DNA of 64,000 nt from NCBI RefSeq assembly GCF_014898055.3, contig NW_023604295.1:72814301-72878300 (forward strand). Direction: 5' to 3'. Each line of letters starts with the position of its first letter. Position 1 is the first letter of the stretch. This DNA is from Talpa occidentalis (Eukaryota; Chordata; Mammalia; Eulipotyphla; Talpidae). The notes below the pieces were generated by a model. The model did not search any database, had not been told where the DNA came from, and saw nothing but the letters and a program-made list of their open reading frames with translations. Below, in pieces: positions 1 through 11,424 of this stretch. Both the position numbers and the translations under genes were made by a program.

Positions 1-328
1 TCTAGCCTCCTTCCATGACCCATGCAAATCAGTACCTGATTTCATCCTGGGACATCATCTCTTCTACATCATGTAGTGGGTAGCGAAAGCAAGGTCACTT
101 TCCACTATCAAGTCAAAGAAATGCCTGGAAGCTCTTGACATCAAATGCTTTCCATAAATCTCAATCTTTAGTTGAATTTGAAGCATTCTAGTGGTGACTT
201 CTAGGTGAGTGACTTTCTGTATGATTTTTTTCTTATCTATTCCAAATCTGATTTTTAATTTATTATTTTTATTTTAAGTTGTTATTGTTAACTTTACATG
301 CAATCTTATCCTTCAAAAAATTTTCTGA
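1..328. other. Single-copy sequence, no gene seen
   Basis: AT-rich sequence with no long open frame and no repeat I can recognise. An octamer-like ATGCAAAT lies near 21-28, but nothing around it makes it a credible regulatory site. Confidence 0.5.
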
Positions 329-586
329 GGACCTCCCTGGTGGTGCAACAGCACTGTGAAGCTATCCACAGCCACTGCAGCACGAGTTCAATCCCCACCC
401 AGGATGGTGGCTCACATGGCTCAGTGGACCTCTCCTTACTCACCTGCTGCTCCCCTCAGCAGTGTATTTCAGTCAATCTGCCCGTTCTGTTCCCCATTCT
501 GTCTCTGGTGAATCTTTTCACTCCCCTCCTCTCTGGCCTATACCCCAGTTCTTGTATGCATAAATAAATAAATCTTAAAAAAAAAA
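329..586 (+). mobile_element. 64k-SINE, older subfamily
   Basis: Starts ACCTCCCTGGTGGTGCAA (degenerate A-box region), has GAGTTCAATCCC as the B-box region, then body motifs CAGACCT-like, CCCCTCAGCAGTGTA and CTCTGGTGAAT. It ends TTGTATGCATAAATAAATAAATC plus poly(A). The GCATAAA end and missing CACCGG block place it in the older class. No clean TSD. An 89-codon frame across it is a SINE read-through. Confidence 0.93.
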
Positions 587-1029
587 TCTCATAGTCAGGT
601 AGGGTCACAGTTACTTGAAACCAAAGAATCTTAAATGGCAGTGAGGAAGCACAAATGAAGTTTTTAAATTCTAAGTATTACATTTTAGGAATTTTGAGAC
701 TTTCTCGGAGATAAAGGACATAATTAGATGCCGATGAGTCTGAGCTCCCTGCCAAAGTATTTTATTTTTTTATTCCCTTCCTAGTGTTTCAACAGAAGCT
801 CAAAGTTGAAAATAATCCAGTAATACTCATTCTCAACTACATAGAGCAAGATGCTAAATCATGTAAGCAGTCAGAGCCAAACTACTATGGAGGTGATTCT
901 CTCTTCTGCACTACCCACTACCCAATTTCATGCTGATTTTCACAGAGGTCACAACAAATTACATTCCAGTCAACAATGTGTTAAGGTCTCTTGTTCTTCT
1001 TGTCCTGCCCAACACTTGTTTTTTCTAGC
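587..1029. other. Single-copy sequence, no gene seen
   Basis: AT-rich. A short frame at 851-1057 runs into the neighbouring L1 and resembles no protein I know. Confidence 0.5.
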
Positions 1030-1320
1030 CTTTGTGAATCCATTTTCCCAGTGGTGAGATGATATCTCACTATAGTTTTGATTTGAATTTCCTTTATAAG
1101 AAGTGATGTTGAACATTTTTGATGTGCCTGCAGGCCATCTGAATTTCTTCTTTAGAGAAGTGGCTATTTTGCCCATTTTTTTAATTGAATTGTTTGTTTT
1201 GTTGTTTTTGAGTTGTATTAATTCTTTTTATATTTTTGAAATGAGCCCCTTGTCAGATGTGTGATGTGCAAAATCTTTTCCCAGACCATAGCTGTCTTTT
1301 TGTTTTTGGCTTCATGTCTT
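1030..1320 (-). mobile_element. LINE-1 fragment (ORF2 C-terminal part)
   Basis: Plus-strand text such as GTGAGATGATATCTCAC and AAGTGATGTTGAACATTTTT is the reverse complement of the L1 ORF2 stretch that encodes YHLTPVRM and the [11 protein letters not shown] region, seen intact near 36.4 kb. Many differences and no poly(A), so it is an old internal fragment. Confidence 0.85.
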
Positions 1321-2038
1321 CTAAAGATGTTTAAACACTTAAGTTAGGGAAGATGTGTCTCTGGATGGGGAAGACATTTTGAGTGTTTTAAAAGCTTATT
1401 TTGTCAGGAGACATCTGAAAGGAATATGGGAAGCGATAACCTAGGCTTTCACTTAAATGTTTAGAATTTTATTATTTACAAAGTATATTTCTGCTTTATT
1501 AAGTATTTATGACTACTAGTGCTAGAATTAGCATGATTCAGATATTGAGTGGTTTTAAAATATATTTGTAGTTAGCAAGGTAATGTTGAATTGAACAAGC
1601 TAACTTGTAATGAGGACCTGAAAAACCTAAGAGGGAAGATAAAAGGATGGAAATAGTTCATACAGAATCAATGTCTAGAAATGCCTTACATGAGTTAAAT
1701 GATAAACCCAAGTAATCAGGTTATTTATTTCATTACAATGTTTGTTAAATACTTTTAAAGAAATGGTCCATTTTAATTTGTTAGTTGCTTAATACAACCT
1801 GCTTTTGAAAAGAAATGATTCAGCTAAAATTAAATAAGACATGTTTTTGTGCCTCTCAACTTTCTCAACTTGAATATTTGTTTTTATGTCTTAATATTTA
1901 TAGCTTACTAGGAAAAAAATATTATAAGTTATTCTTAATGAAAAATCCTAAAATTGTAAACTGAACCAAAAATTATATTTGGTTTAAATGTCTTAAATAT
2001 ATTGATATATTTTGCATTTCCTTAGAGATAAAAATCAT
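1321..2038. other. Single-copy sequence, no gene seen
   Basis: Very AT-rich, with no recognisable repeat, RNA gene or coding frame. Confidence 0.5.
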
Positions 2039-2054
2039 CTTGGTAATGTTTTCT

Positions 2055-2338
2055 TTTCTTTTTTTTTAAGATTTTATTTATTTATTTATACAAGCACTGG
2101 GTACAGTCAGAAGCGCGGGAGGGTGAGAGAATCCACCAGAGCCAGAGTGGGGAGCAGAGCAGGCAGAAGGAGCGAAGCACACCGCTGAGGGGAGCAGCAG
2201 CGGGCAGCAGGAGAGGTCTGCATGCCAAGTGGGACCCTCCTCTGGTGACCCGGGAGCAGGCGGGGATCGAACCGGCGCTGTAGAAGCTGCGGGAGGCTTC
2301 GCAACCCAGTGTTCAACCGTCGCCCCACCGGGGAGGCC
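2055..2338 (-). mobile_element. 64k-SINE, young subfamily
   Basis: Reads as the complement: poly(T) at the left, ACAAGCACTGGGTACAGTC, body, GGATCGAACC (B box complement) and CACCGGGGAGGCC at the right end. Flanks CTTGGTAATGTTTTCT (2039-2054) and CTTGCTAATATTTTCT (2339-2354) agree at 14 of 16 bases, a probable TSD. A 126-codon frame over it is a read-through. Confidence 0.95.
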
Positions 2339-2354
2339 CTTGCTAATATTTTCT

Positions 2355-3039
2355 GTTTATTCTTGAGGATTAGTTGACATGCATTTAGTTTGTAGGTTTT
2401 CCCTAAATGAACGCACAAAGAGACTCCACTGGATTGGGTCTCTATCTCATTCAAAATTAAACTGAAACACTGTAACCACAGCCCCAAGTTAGCAGTTTTT
2501 AGCAGAAGATAGAAGTAATGTCATAGCTGTCTAACTAACTAAATAAGAAACAATTAGTGGATCAAGAAATACTTATATATGACAGTCCTAGGCATATGAT
2601 GAAAATAGTTCATGTCACCTTGCTATTCCTAAAGAATAAGACAGCAAGCTACTAACAGGAAACTAATGGTTTCCTTCAGAATGAATAGGCTGATTTTACA
2701 GGCCAGCATTGAAAAGTCAGTGTCAGGCATTCTACGTATAAACATTTCAAAAGTCATTATGTTCTTCATCTGCAAAGTAAAAATTTGAATATATATTTGC
2801 CATTTTTCCCTAAGATTTTGGTCTTTTTTTCAGCCATTATATTATTGGATTCTAAACCTATTCTAATTTTATACAGAGATTTTAAATTTCTACAGTTATC
2901 AAATATTAAAAACATAGAATTATATAGAAAATGATATGATGGGCAGACACATGTTTACTTTCATATTTTATTAGAATTGTTCCATATATTCTTTAAATAA
3001 GCAAGCAAAAATAATGACATACCAAGAGTTCAATACCAG
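2355..3039. other. Single-copy sequence, no gene seen
   Basis: AT-rich, with no repeat or gene signal that I can support. Confidence 0.5.
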
Positions 3040-3440
3040 TTTATTAGTTATTTTTTCATGTATTATGCTTTTGGTGTTTTATCGAAAAAGACATCATCAC
3101 AATAAAGATTGTCTAGATTTTCCCCTGTTACCTTCAAAAATTTTTATATTTTTTTATATTTGCACTTAGACCTATTAACTATTTCAAATTAATTTTTATA
3201 AAGGGTGTAAGATCTATGTTTAGGTTCATATTTTTACATGTGTATATCTATATTTATTAATGCTATTCTTGAAGATTAACTTTTCTACAGTGTATTGAAT
3301 TTGCACCTTTGTCAAAGGCACAACTATATTTGTGTGGGCCTACTTCAGTTCCATTGATCTGTTTGTCTATTCTTTTGCCAATACCACCGTCTTGATTACT
3401 ATAGCTTCACAGTAAATCTTGAAGTTGTGTAAGCATTTTT
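3040..3440 (-). mobile_element. LINE-1 ORF2 fragment, old
   Basis: Phrases such as GTCAAAGGCACAACTATATTTGTGTGGG, CAGTTCCATTGATCTGTTTGTC and ACTATAGCTTCACAGTAAATCTTGAAGT are the reverse complement of mid-to-late L1 ORF2. Frame broken throughout; no poly(A). Confidence 0.8.
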
Positions 3441-3956
3441 TAAAAAGTGAACGGTCAGTTAAATCTCCCTTGTGAGGTGACATTTGAACTAAAGAAAGGA
3501 GCAAACCATGCAAACCTTTGGGGACAGATATTTCAGAAAGGAAACTACAAGTGCAAATATTCTCAAGCAAAGCGTGCTTGACTTCTAAAAAAAGCAACAT
3601 GACCTTGGCAACTGGAAAGTGATCCTGAGGAAAAGTGTAAAGGAATGAGGTAGGAGTGTTAGGGAGCCAAGTAAGGCAGTATCTGCCCTTTGAAGGGCCT
3701 TGGGTTATACCTTAATGGTACCAGAACTCATTTAAAAAAAAACAACAGACAATAATACTGTCTGATTTATATTCATACAGAACCATCTGGCTGCTTATGG
3801 AGGATCTACATTTTGTCTTGTGTGGGACCAGAATGGTAGAGACACCATCTAGGCTGCTCTTACAGTAACTGATTTTCACTCTGGATACATTTGGAAAATA
3901 ATGTGGAAAAGATGGACTGGATATCAGAGATGCCATATGAAATAGGAAGCAAGAAT
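3441..3956. other. Single-copy sequence, no gene seen
   Basis: No supportable gene. Short frames at 3367-3600 and 3712-3936 have no family features. Confidence 0.5.
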
Positions 3957-3965
3957 GACATTGAG

Positions 3966-4186
3966 GTGCAGGGAAGGTGGGGGGAGATATGTGTGAGAGA
4001 ATTCACCAGAGACAGAGTGGGGAAACAGAACAGCCAGATTGTTTGAAATACACTGCTGAGGGGAACAGGGGGTGAGTCAGAAAGGGTCTGCTGTGCCATG
4101 TGGGTTACCTCTACAACTCGTGCTGCAGGGCCTGCAAATAGCTTCATAGTGCTGCGCCTTAACCCCTTGAACCACCAGGGAGGCCT
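3966..4186 (-). mobile_element. 64k-SINE, older subfamily, tail lost
   Basis: Complement of CTCTGGTGAATTCTCTCAC, CAGCAGTGTATTTCA and TTCAAGGGGTTAAGGC. The right end is CACCAGGGAGGCC. The 3' A-rich tail is missing. TGACATTGA (3957-3965) and TGACACTGA (4187-4195) may be a decayed TSD. Confidence 0.85.
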
Positions 4187-4195
4187 GACACTGAA

Positions 4196-4811
4196 AATTT
4201 TGATGACTATAGATATAATTGAATTAAATGGGAAATATTTCAATTAGAGCAGGTTTGGTGGAAAAAATATGAAAAAAAAATACCATTTTGCCTATACTAT
4301 TTTTCATAGCTTATTAGAAATCCAAGTGGAAATTTCAAGTGAGCATTTGGATATTGAAATCAACATACAGGCAGATATTGTAGAGTCATCAGCATAGGGA
4401 TTATATTTAATGCTAGTGTCTGGCTCTACCAATCTACAGTTTGAAAACAATGAACAGTGATCCTACTAATACGACTCTAAAATTGATAAATAGCACCAAA
4501 ATAGACCAATAACTTATTATCAACCTATAACTATACCATAGGGTACTTACATATGCTATGTAGATTTCAGATTTCTCATTAAAGGTGTCCTATGCCCATA
4601 GTCTAATCATTCCATTTTAGCCTCCTATCCTATCCTTATCTGTGATGTTTTGCTTACCTGTGTTTAATCATTTCTATGACCCTTAAGAAAGATCAGAAGC
4701 AGAAATATCATCTGGAAAGACAACAGGAATGGCAAATTAAATGCAATACTAGAAGTGGAAATGAGAATATAAATTCAAGAAATATTATAAATCCAAAATT
4801 ATAGAATTGCT
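4196..4811. other. Single-copy sequence, no gene seen
   Basis: AT-rich, with nothing supportable. Confidence 0.5.
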
Positions 4812-5280
4812 TTGTATTAGTTTCCTGTGGCAGTTAGAACTAGGTATCTTAAACTGGGTAGCATTAAAACAGAAACTTATTCTCCTACATTTCTGGAGGC
4901 AAGAAGTCTGACATCAAGGAGTCTGTACAACCATGATATCTCTAAAACCTCTAGAAAGTATATTCCCTTTCCTCTTCCTAGTTTCGGTTGGATGCTGGAA
5001 ATCCATGATGCTCCTTGTATCATAGTTCATCATTCCAATGTATGTTTCCCTGTTCACATGGCCTTCATCTCCCTGTGTGTGTCTTCTGCATGTCTGTATT
5101 GCTTTCACTATTAAGTCATCAGCCATTGGATTTAAGGCCTGCTCTATCCCAGTATGATTTCGGCATAAATTGATGCATCTACAAAGATTCTATTTTCAAA
5201 TAAGGTCACTTACAATTAATAGAAGTTTGGATTTCAACATATCTTTTAAGGGGCCATATAGTTTGAACCAGAGTGCAGTT
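4812..5280 (-). mobile_element. ERVL-MaLR LTR, MLT1-like
   Basis: Begins TGTATTAGTTTCCTGTGG..., then ACTGGGTAGCATTAAAACAGAAA, TTTCTGGAGGCAAGAAGTC, TTCACATGGCCTTC, CCATTGGATTTAAGGCC and TTTCAAATAAGGTCACTTAC, ending near GATTTCAACATAT. This is the reverse complement of the well-known MLT1-class LTR. Roughly 75% similar by eye to the consensus I remember. The 95-codon frame at 4827-5114 lies inside it and is not a gene. Confidence 0.75.
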
Positions 5281-5644
5281 GAATCTGAGATGTGGAGCTG
5301 AAGAGAACCAAGGGTAGATGTCTGGAAGAAGGAAGGAGTCATTTATTTTGTTCCCAGGATTATATTTAAGTGACAGGATAGTTCAAGGATGAGAGATAAT
5401 ATCAAGTTGGAATTCAAAGGTGAGAGATAATGTCAAGTTTGAGCATCTATTGGAAGGTCTGTCTTAGATATCTATAAAAGTTTAGTTATGTATCTGAAGC
5501 CTGGTAGACTTCTGAAGAATCAATATAGTCATTAGCATAAAGGTAGTAACAGAAATCATGAAAGTAAATAAATAGAGGAGATAATCATAACTAACCTATA
5601 TTTTAGTAGCTTGTAAATCAGTTATTTAGACAATTTAAAATAGT
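5281..5644. other. Single-copy sequence with a local duplication
   Basis: GAGAGATAATATCAAGTT near 5390 recurs as GAGAGATAATGTCAAGTT near 5422, a short imperfect tandem duplication. No gene seen. Confidence 0.5.
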
Positions 5645-6460
5645 TTAAAAATATTTTTTACAGTAACATTGCAATATAACATGTTTCAGATGTACATCAT
5701 TATAAAACAACATCTCTATACAACATTAAGCTCATTTAAAAAATCCATTTTTTTTTTTTTTCCAGGCCTCCCCGCTGGCGCAGTGCTTGAGTGCTGGGTT
5801 GCGAAGCTGCCCACAGCCTCTGCAGCGCCAGTTCGATCCCCGGCTGCTCCCCGGCCACCGGAGGCGGGTCCCACATGGTGCGCAGACCTCTCCTGCCGCC
5901 TGCTGCTCCCCTCAGCAGTGTACTTCGTCAGTCTGCCTGCTCTGCTCCCCGCTCTGGCTCTGGTAAATTCTCTCACCCTCCTGCACTTCTGACTGTACCC
6001 AGTGCTTGTATAAATAAAATAAATAAACATCTTAAAAAAAAAATTGCCTTTACCAATTAACACTCTTTACCCATTTTACCCACCCCTCTTCCCCCTTTCC
6101 TTCAGGTAACTATTGATTTGGTCTTATAGTATAAAATGCATTTTTGTTTTATTTAGTTAATATATTTGTTTTGTTTCTCTATGTAAGACATGAGTGAATT
6201 CATACAATGTTTTTTGTTTTCTGTGTGACTTATTTTGTTAAGCATAATATCCTCCAGTTCCATCCATATTGTTACATACATAACACAATTTTAGCTTTTT
6301 TAAATGGCTGAGTAGTATTCCATTGTGTATTTATTCCACATCTTCTTTATCCACTCATCAGCCAATGGGTACTAAGAATATTTCCAGCTCATAGCTGTGG
6401 TATATAATGCTGCAGTAAACATGGGGGTGGATATCTCTCTTCAAATTAGTGTTTTTTATT
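5645..6460 (-). mobile_element. LINE-1 3' end, split by a SINE
   Basis: Left part 5645-5745 (CAGTAACATTGCAATATAACATG) is an L1 3' UTR complement. Right part about 6050-6460 continues with CCCCTTTCCTTCAGG, GACTTATTTTGTTAAGCATAATATCCTCCAGTTCCATCCAT and TGGCTGAGTAGTATTCCATTGTGTAT, the complement of the ORF2 C-terminus. The SINE at 5765-6043 interrupts it and is younger. Confidence 0.85.
5765..6043 (+). mobile_element. 64k-SINE, young subfamily, inside an L1
   Basis: GGCCTCCCCGCTGGCGCAGTG head, AGTTCGATCCCCGG B box, CCCCGGCCACCGG block, then body and AGTGCTTGTATAAATAAAATAAATAAA plus poly(A). CpG-rich. It lies in a T-rich stretch of L1 3' UTR, so the TSD cannot be placed. Frames of 107, 115 and 89 codons here are read-throughs. 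Confidence 0.95.
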
Positions 6461-6489
6461 AGTGTTTTGTTCAATATATTACAAAACTT

Positions 6490-6712
6490 AATCATAGCTA
6501 ATTTGTATTGAACAACTATTTCATGCCAGCACTACATCACTTACTATTTAATACTAATGTAATTCTTAAAACAACCTTACCACTTTGGTATAGTTAATAT
6601 TTTCATTTACATATTTTGGAACTGAGTCACAAAAAGATTAAGTGGTATGCTTAAATTAGTAAGTTGTTCAGAGAGGATTCAATTCCAGGCTGTTTAAGTA
6701 GAAAGCTTATAC
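6490..6712 (-). mobile_element. MIR
   Basis: Complement signature: ATTGAACAACTATTTCATGCCAGCAC, then CTTAAAACAACCTTACCAC, then ACTGAGTCACAAAAAGATTAAGTGG and a CCAGG end. Matches the MIR layout (Ser/Leu tRNA-related SINE with a core domain) with heavy divergence. Confidence 0.7.
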
Positions 6713-6713
6713 C

Positions 6714-6985
6714 TTTTTAAAAAGATTTATTTTATTTATTTATGCATAAAAGAGCTGGGGTATAGGCAAGAGGTGTAGGGCTGAGAGGATTCACCAGAGA
6801 CACGAGGGGAGCAGAACAGGCAGATCTACTGAAATTCACTGTTGAGGGAAGAGGCAGGTGAGACAGGAGAGGTCTGCTGCACCATGTGGTTGAGCTCACT
6901 GGCCAGGGATCGAACTCATGCTGCAGTGGCTGCCAATAGCTTCATAGTGCTGAGACTCAACCCCTTTTGCCACCAGGGAGACCTC
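6714..6985 (-). mobile_element. 64k-SINE, older subfamily
   Basis: Poly(A) complement at 6714, then TTATGCATAAAAGAGCTGGGG (older-class 3' end), GATTCACCAGAGACACG, ACTGCTGC... body and GGATCGAACTCATGCTGCAG, ending near CACCAGGGAGACC. It lies head to head with the next SINE, with 16 bp between. Confidence 0.93.
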
Positions 6986-7001
6986 TGAAGAACAACTTCT
7001 T

Positions 7002-7248
7002 GGGCCTCCCCGGTGGCACAGCAGGTTGAGCACCTCACTGTGAAGCTGTCCGCAGCCTCTGCAGTGCAGGTTCCATCCTGGCTGGCCTGAGGAGAATCCC
7101 ACACGGTGCCGCAGACCGCTCCTGTCTTGCCCACTGCTCCCCTCATCAGTGTATTTCGGTCAGTCTGCCTGTTTTGCTCCCCACCCTGTCTCTGGTGAAT
7201 CCTCTCACCCTCCCACGTCTCTGGCCTGTACCCCAGCTCTTGTATAAA

Positions 7249-7287
<39 letters not shown>

Positions 7288-7291
7288 TTTA
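7002..7291 (+). mobile_element. 64k-SINE with a 14-bp TSD and TA-rich tail
   Basis: GGGCCTCCCCGGTGGCACAGC head and intermediate-class body. The A-rich tail has become (TA)n at 7243-7287. AAGAACAACTTCTT is perfectly duplicated at 6988-7001 and 7292-7305, fixing both ends of the insertion. Confidence 0.96.
7243..7287. repeat. (TA)n array in a SINE tail
   Basis: About 45 bp of TA dinucleotides with one CA interruption, replacing the usual AAATAAATAAA tail of the SINE it ends. Confidence 0.9.
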
Positions 7292-7305
7292 AAGAACAAC
7301 TTCTT

Positions 7306-10045
7306 TAGAAGTGTCTTGATGTGTGCTGAAAGGGAGCAGCCAGATGCTGAGACACATGGCCATACATTGACACATTGAATAAATGGTAGCTCTTTGCCTC
7401 AAGTTTTCTACTCTGAGGAAATTTTCCTGTTTTCCATAATTTTAATTTTAAAGGAAAGGATGATGACTGATTGGTGACAACGAAGTAAGTCTAACATAAA
7501 ATTATAGCTATCTAAAATGGAATGTTAGGTATTAAGTCAATATGATCTCCTTAAGAAAGAGATGTGATACTCTGATGAATTTTAAGTGACATCATGGTAT
7601 TGAAGTAATGATAAGAAGACTTTTGAAGAATGCAGTAAAGGCATATACTCAATTTTTTTTAAACATGTTTATTCATACAAAAAAGCCACAGTTATATGAA
7701 AATCCCAACAAGTTATTTTGCAATTGTGAAATAACATGATTGAAAATATTGTTTTTATTTCTTTTATTTAGGCTAATAGCTACATTTTGAAAAATTGATT
7801 TTAAGCATTCATACTTAAGAAGAATTTATTGCTAAGAATACAAGATCAAACAATTGTTGTAACATGAGAATAAAAGAAATTTGTATTTACATGATTGCAT
7901 TTACAAAGCATTTTCATGGAGTCTGTTTATAGAGGATATTGAGAGCATGGTGTTTTTAGGCCTGGATCACAAGTACAACTACAGTTCTGCAGCTGATGAA
8001 TGTGTTAGAAATATTTATCAGGGATATTATTTTTGAGGAAGAAGCAGAGACTTGCCCTTTTAAAAAATGCATTTTTGTAGTGGAAATTGCTTATTCAAAT
8101 TTACATATTTCATTGAAGAACTGATGTTAAATCCCAGATTTCCAGACTGTAGCATATCATTAAGAAATGAAAAAGACTAGAAAATCTTTCAGAAACTATA
8201 ATGCAGGTGCACAAAAATATCTTGAATTGTGGAATTGAATATAATCAGGTTTTATTAGTATGGATAAGATCTAACATTTGTAATAAGAGATCTTATCTGG
8301 GCATGGAGGTTTACTTTATGAAGAGAGCCTTTAATAACATTAATTTTATTTGATTGTCAGTTCTGAGGACTCTAAATTAGATGATGCTTGGTGGTTATCA
8401 TATTAGTTATTGGAAACAAATCGTTCTAAATCATAGATGAAAGTACTTCAATCTGTAAAAAAAAAAAAAAAAGTCAGGTATTTTTTCCTAAAAACAGTTT
8501 TCTAAAAAAGAACAGTGGAATTGTGTATGTGTGTGTGGGTAATGAAATTATGAGGCAGATTGGGGACCTGTACTTTGTGCAGGATGAGAAGTTTTATCTT
8601 GTCTTTCAAAGCTACCTCATATTAAATTGCATTAGATCAGGCTTGTTTAGGCCCTTTGACCAGAGATCTCCTATAAGAAAGCATTTTAAATTAGGTGCAT
8701 ATTTTATATTTCTACAATTCAAATGCAGTAATCAGTAAAAAACCAGATCTGACAATATATGGTATATAGAATCATCATCCAGTAATGGTGTCTCAACTAC
8801 ATTTGCATACTATGAAGTACTATTATCTGTACTTACATGTTTCCTTCCCTTTAATATGAGGATCTGTATTTAAATATATTCAATTGAAATTATGAGACAT
8901 AAAATTAGATGACAAATATGTTTCATTAAATTGCACAATAGCAATGGAAAAGTGGTCTTATGAAGTAAATAGCATTATCATTAAAAGTATATATTTGATT
9001 TAAAAAGTTATATTTAAAGTAGATAACCAAGCTATGTACATTTTTTTCCTTAAAGTTTTCAATGGGTTGCATTTTGGCTAAGTTGATTTTAATTCTTATT
9101 TTGCATTATTATTCCATGGCAGTGAGTCCAGATAATTAAATTAACTGTGACTTTGCAACTAATTTTCAGATTTTAGAGAACATATGGTACTTTTCATCCT
9201 CTTAATTTATTCAAACTTTGGCCTGGCAAGTTTTTTCCCCATCCAAATTAACCTAAGGATCAGTTTCACAGAATAATAATATTTTAATAAAACTGAATAA
9301 AACAGTATGAATTATCATAAATGAAATCCCACATTCTTTTGATTATGAATTTTCCTGAACACCTGGAGAGGCAGATTTGAAATGGCAAGACAGCAGCCAA
9401 ACATTCCCTTCTCTTTAGTAAGTGAATTCACCATTAGGTTATGTCAGTCATCTGAGGAGTCAGGTGTCTGCTCCTAAAGGCATACATTTTCTCCAGCAAC
9501 ACCATGACAACTGTATCTTTTTCCAATTAGTGATCATGCTTGGCTGTCTGTTACAGAAATTTATCTATTGGGGCTTAATCACATAGGAGTTAATTTTGTC
9601 ACACACTGAGAACATCCAGGGCTGGTGATAGAGTGATTTCTCTAAGCCATGAGATCCCAGATTCCTTTTAGACCTCTTCTGAGAATCTTTATCCCAAGGG
9701 CTCCATTTTGATGTTGAAAAGTTGTCTTCTATGCATCTAAGTAGTTTTGCCAGATAGTTATGTGTCAAAGACAAAGGAAAAAAAAAAAAAAGATAAAGGA
9801 AAGACAATTGCCCCCTCCCCTCTTAAAAAACATAAAAAAACAAGAAAATAAGCAGAAACATCAAAAATGTTTCCAAGAATTCTCACCTGGCTATTTCCCC
9901 TTCTTTTCCAGTGAGAAGAAAAATATCCGATGGTAACTTCTAGCTGCAAAGCTGGCTTGGCTTGGCTGTGCGTATGTATAACTGGGGTCATTGTCACACA
10001 TACAAAAATCACAGTTATATTATGAAGGAAAAATCTGAAAGTGAG
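7306..10045. other. Single-copy sequence, no gene seen
   Basis: 2.7 kb of AT-rich DNA. It contains short homopolymers (A near 8457-8473 and 9778-9791) and a small (GGCTT) repeat near 9956-9968. The small frames (8523-8738, 9565-9807, 9758-10069) show no family features and no splice context. Confidence 0.5.
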
Positions 10046-10132
10046 TATTATATGGTTACAGTGATACAAATACAGTAGGAAATACTTTATGAAATCTCAG
10101 CAATGCACAGGCTGTATTGCTCCAGACCACAA
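10046..10132 (+). repeat. 87-bp direct duplication, copy 1
   Basis: The stretch from TATTATATGGTTACAGTG to CCAGACCACAA recurs 1,292 bp downstream with 2 mismatches in 87. Not part of any interspersed repeat I can see. Confidence 0.93.
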
Positions 10133-11337
10133 TAGGAGAATCTTTTATAGAACCCAGGTCAGTTTTATTCAAGAGTTCTTCAACTTAAATTCTCCCTATG
10201 ACAGGCATGACATTTTCTGCATTTAACCTACTTTAACAAAATTTCAGTTACTCACTGCTAAAAAAAAAGGTGTTTTGAAAAGTAGTTCCAGGATTTTTAC
10301 ATCCCTTTATTCATTTGACCTCTAAGTGTTGCATTTCAGTGATCCAGCACTTCCATGTTTGACTTCTCATTAGCATGGATTAGCATCTGTTACCAGGTAA
10401 AACTGGTTCACATCTAAGACATTGTGCTACAAGCACTTAACAAATCACCAGTTCCAGTCTCCTTATTTTTCTATCTTGTTATTGTCACTGAATCTGTTCT
10501 CTGTTTTCTTTATGATTTATAGGCTTTCAAACTGTTTTCAAGTCTTCCCAACAATCAGGTTCCTTCTAAATTCACTTACCAACCTTCCTCTCCTGTCTTT
10601 CATACCCATATCATTGACCTGGCAATTGACAATTTTATCATGACACTCAATTATCTCTATTATATTAAAATCTCTTCCCCTATGGGCTTTCTACAAGATG
10701 TTTATCACATGGCCTATATGAAATAAGATCATTATGTTTTTGTTTTTGTTTTTTTTTTCTGTCCCAATGTATGACTTTTCTAGACAGTGCTGTACAACCA
10801 CTGTTAACTATATCTCTCAAGTGACCAGGAATGTAAGGGAAGACATAATTTCAAGTCCCCACATTTCCTTTGATACTTGAAGGTATGAAGAGACACACAT
10901 ATTTGGTATATGGTGTGTGTTTGAGGTAGGATAGGGCTTATGGGATTCCAGCATGTGTGGTTCAAGCATGGTTTAGGACAACTTAATGGGGCAAGAGAAA
11001 AGAAAGTTTCTGCCTTGTGTCTTTCAAATATTTTCTCTAAATTGTTTATTCCTTATATTTTCTAAGAAACAAGAGAGAGTAAGACTCTGATTTTCACATC
11101 ACCACAGCAATAACTTAATGATTCCCCGAAAGCTATGTGAATGGATAAAAATCAAATTGGTACAGGGAGGAAGTAAATTCTCTGAGAGAGGCAGTAATTA
11201 ATACCTCAAAATAATATCCCTGGGTCCTATATTAAGAAGTCATTTTATCATTAGGCTCTGATCCCACACGGTTAATGTTTATCGTTTGTTTTGATCCCAG
11301 AAAAAAATAATATTGGACACTACAGGTTCAACCTGTT
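10133..11337. other. Single-copy sequence, no gene seen
   Basis: AT-rich, with a T tract near 10746-10758. Nothing supportable. Confidence 0.5.
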
Positions 11338-11424
11338 TATTATATGGTTACAGTGATACAAATACAGTAGGAAATACTTTATGAAATCTCAGCAATGCCC
11401 AGGCTGTATTGATCCAGACCACAA
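11338..11424 (+). repeat. 87-bp direct duplication, copy 2
   Basis: Same length as copy 1. Differences are GCCCAGG for GCACAGG and TTGATCC for TTGCTCC. No poly(A) and no obvious target-site duplication beside it. Confidence 0.93.

Noticed and set aside
2059..2339. tRNA-like A and B boxes considered as tRNA genes (here and in the other SINE copies)
   Set aside because: They belong to SINE heads followed by a SINE body; no cloverleaf or anticodon arm is kept.
4827..5114. 95-codon frame
   Set aside because: Lies entirely inside an MLT1-like LTR.
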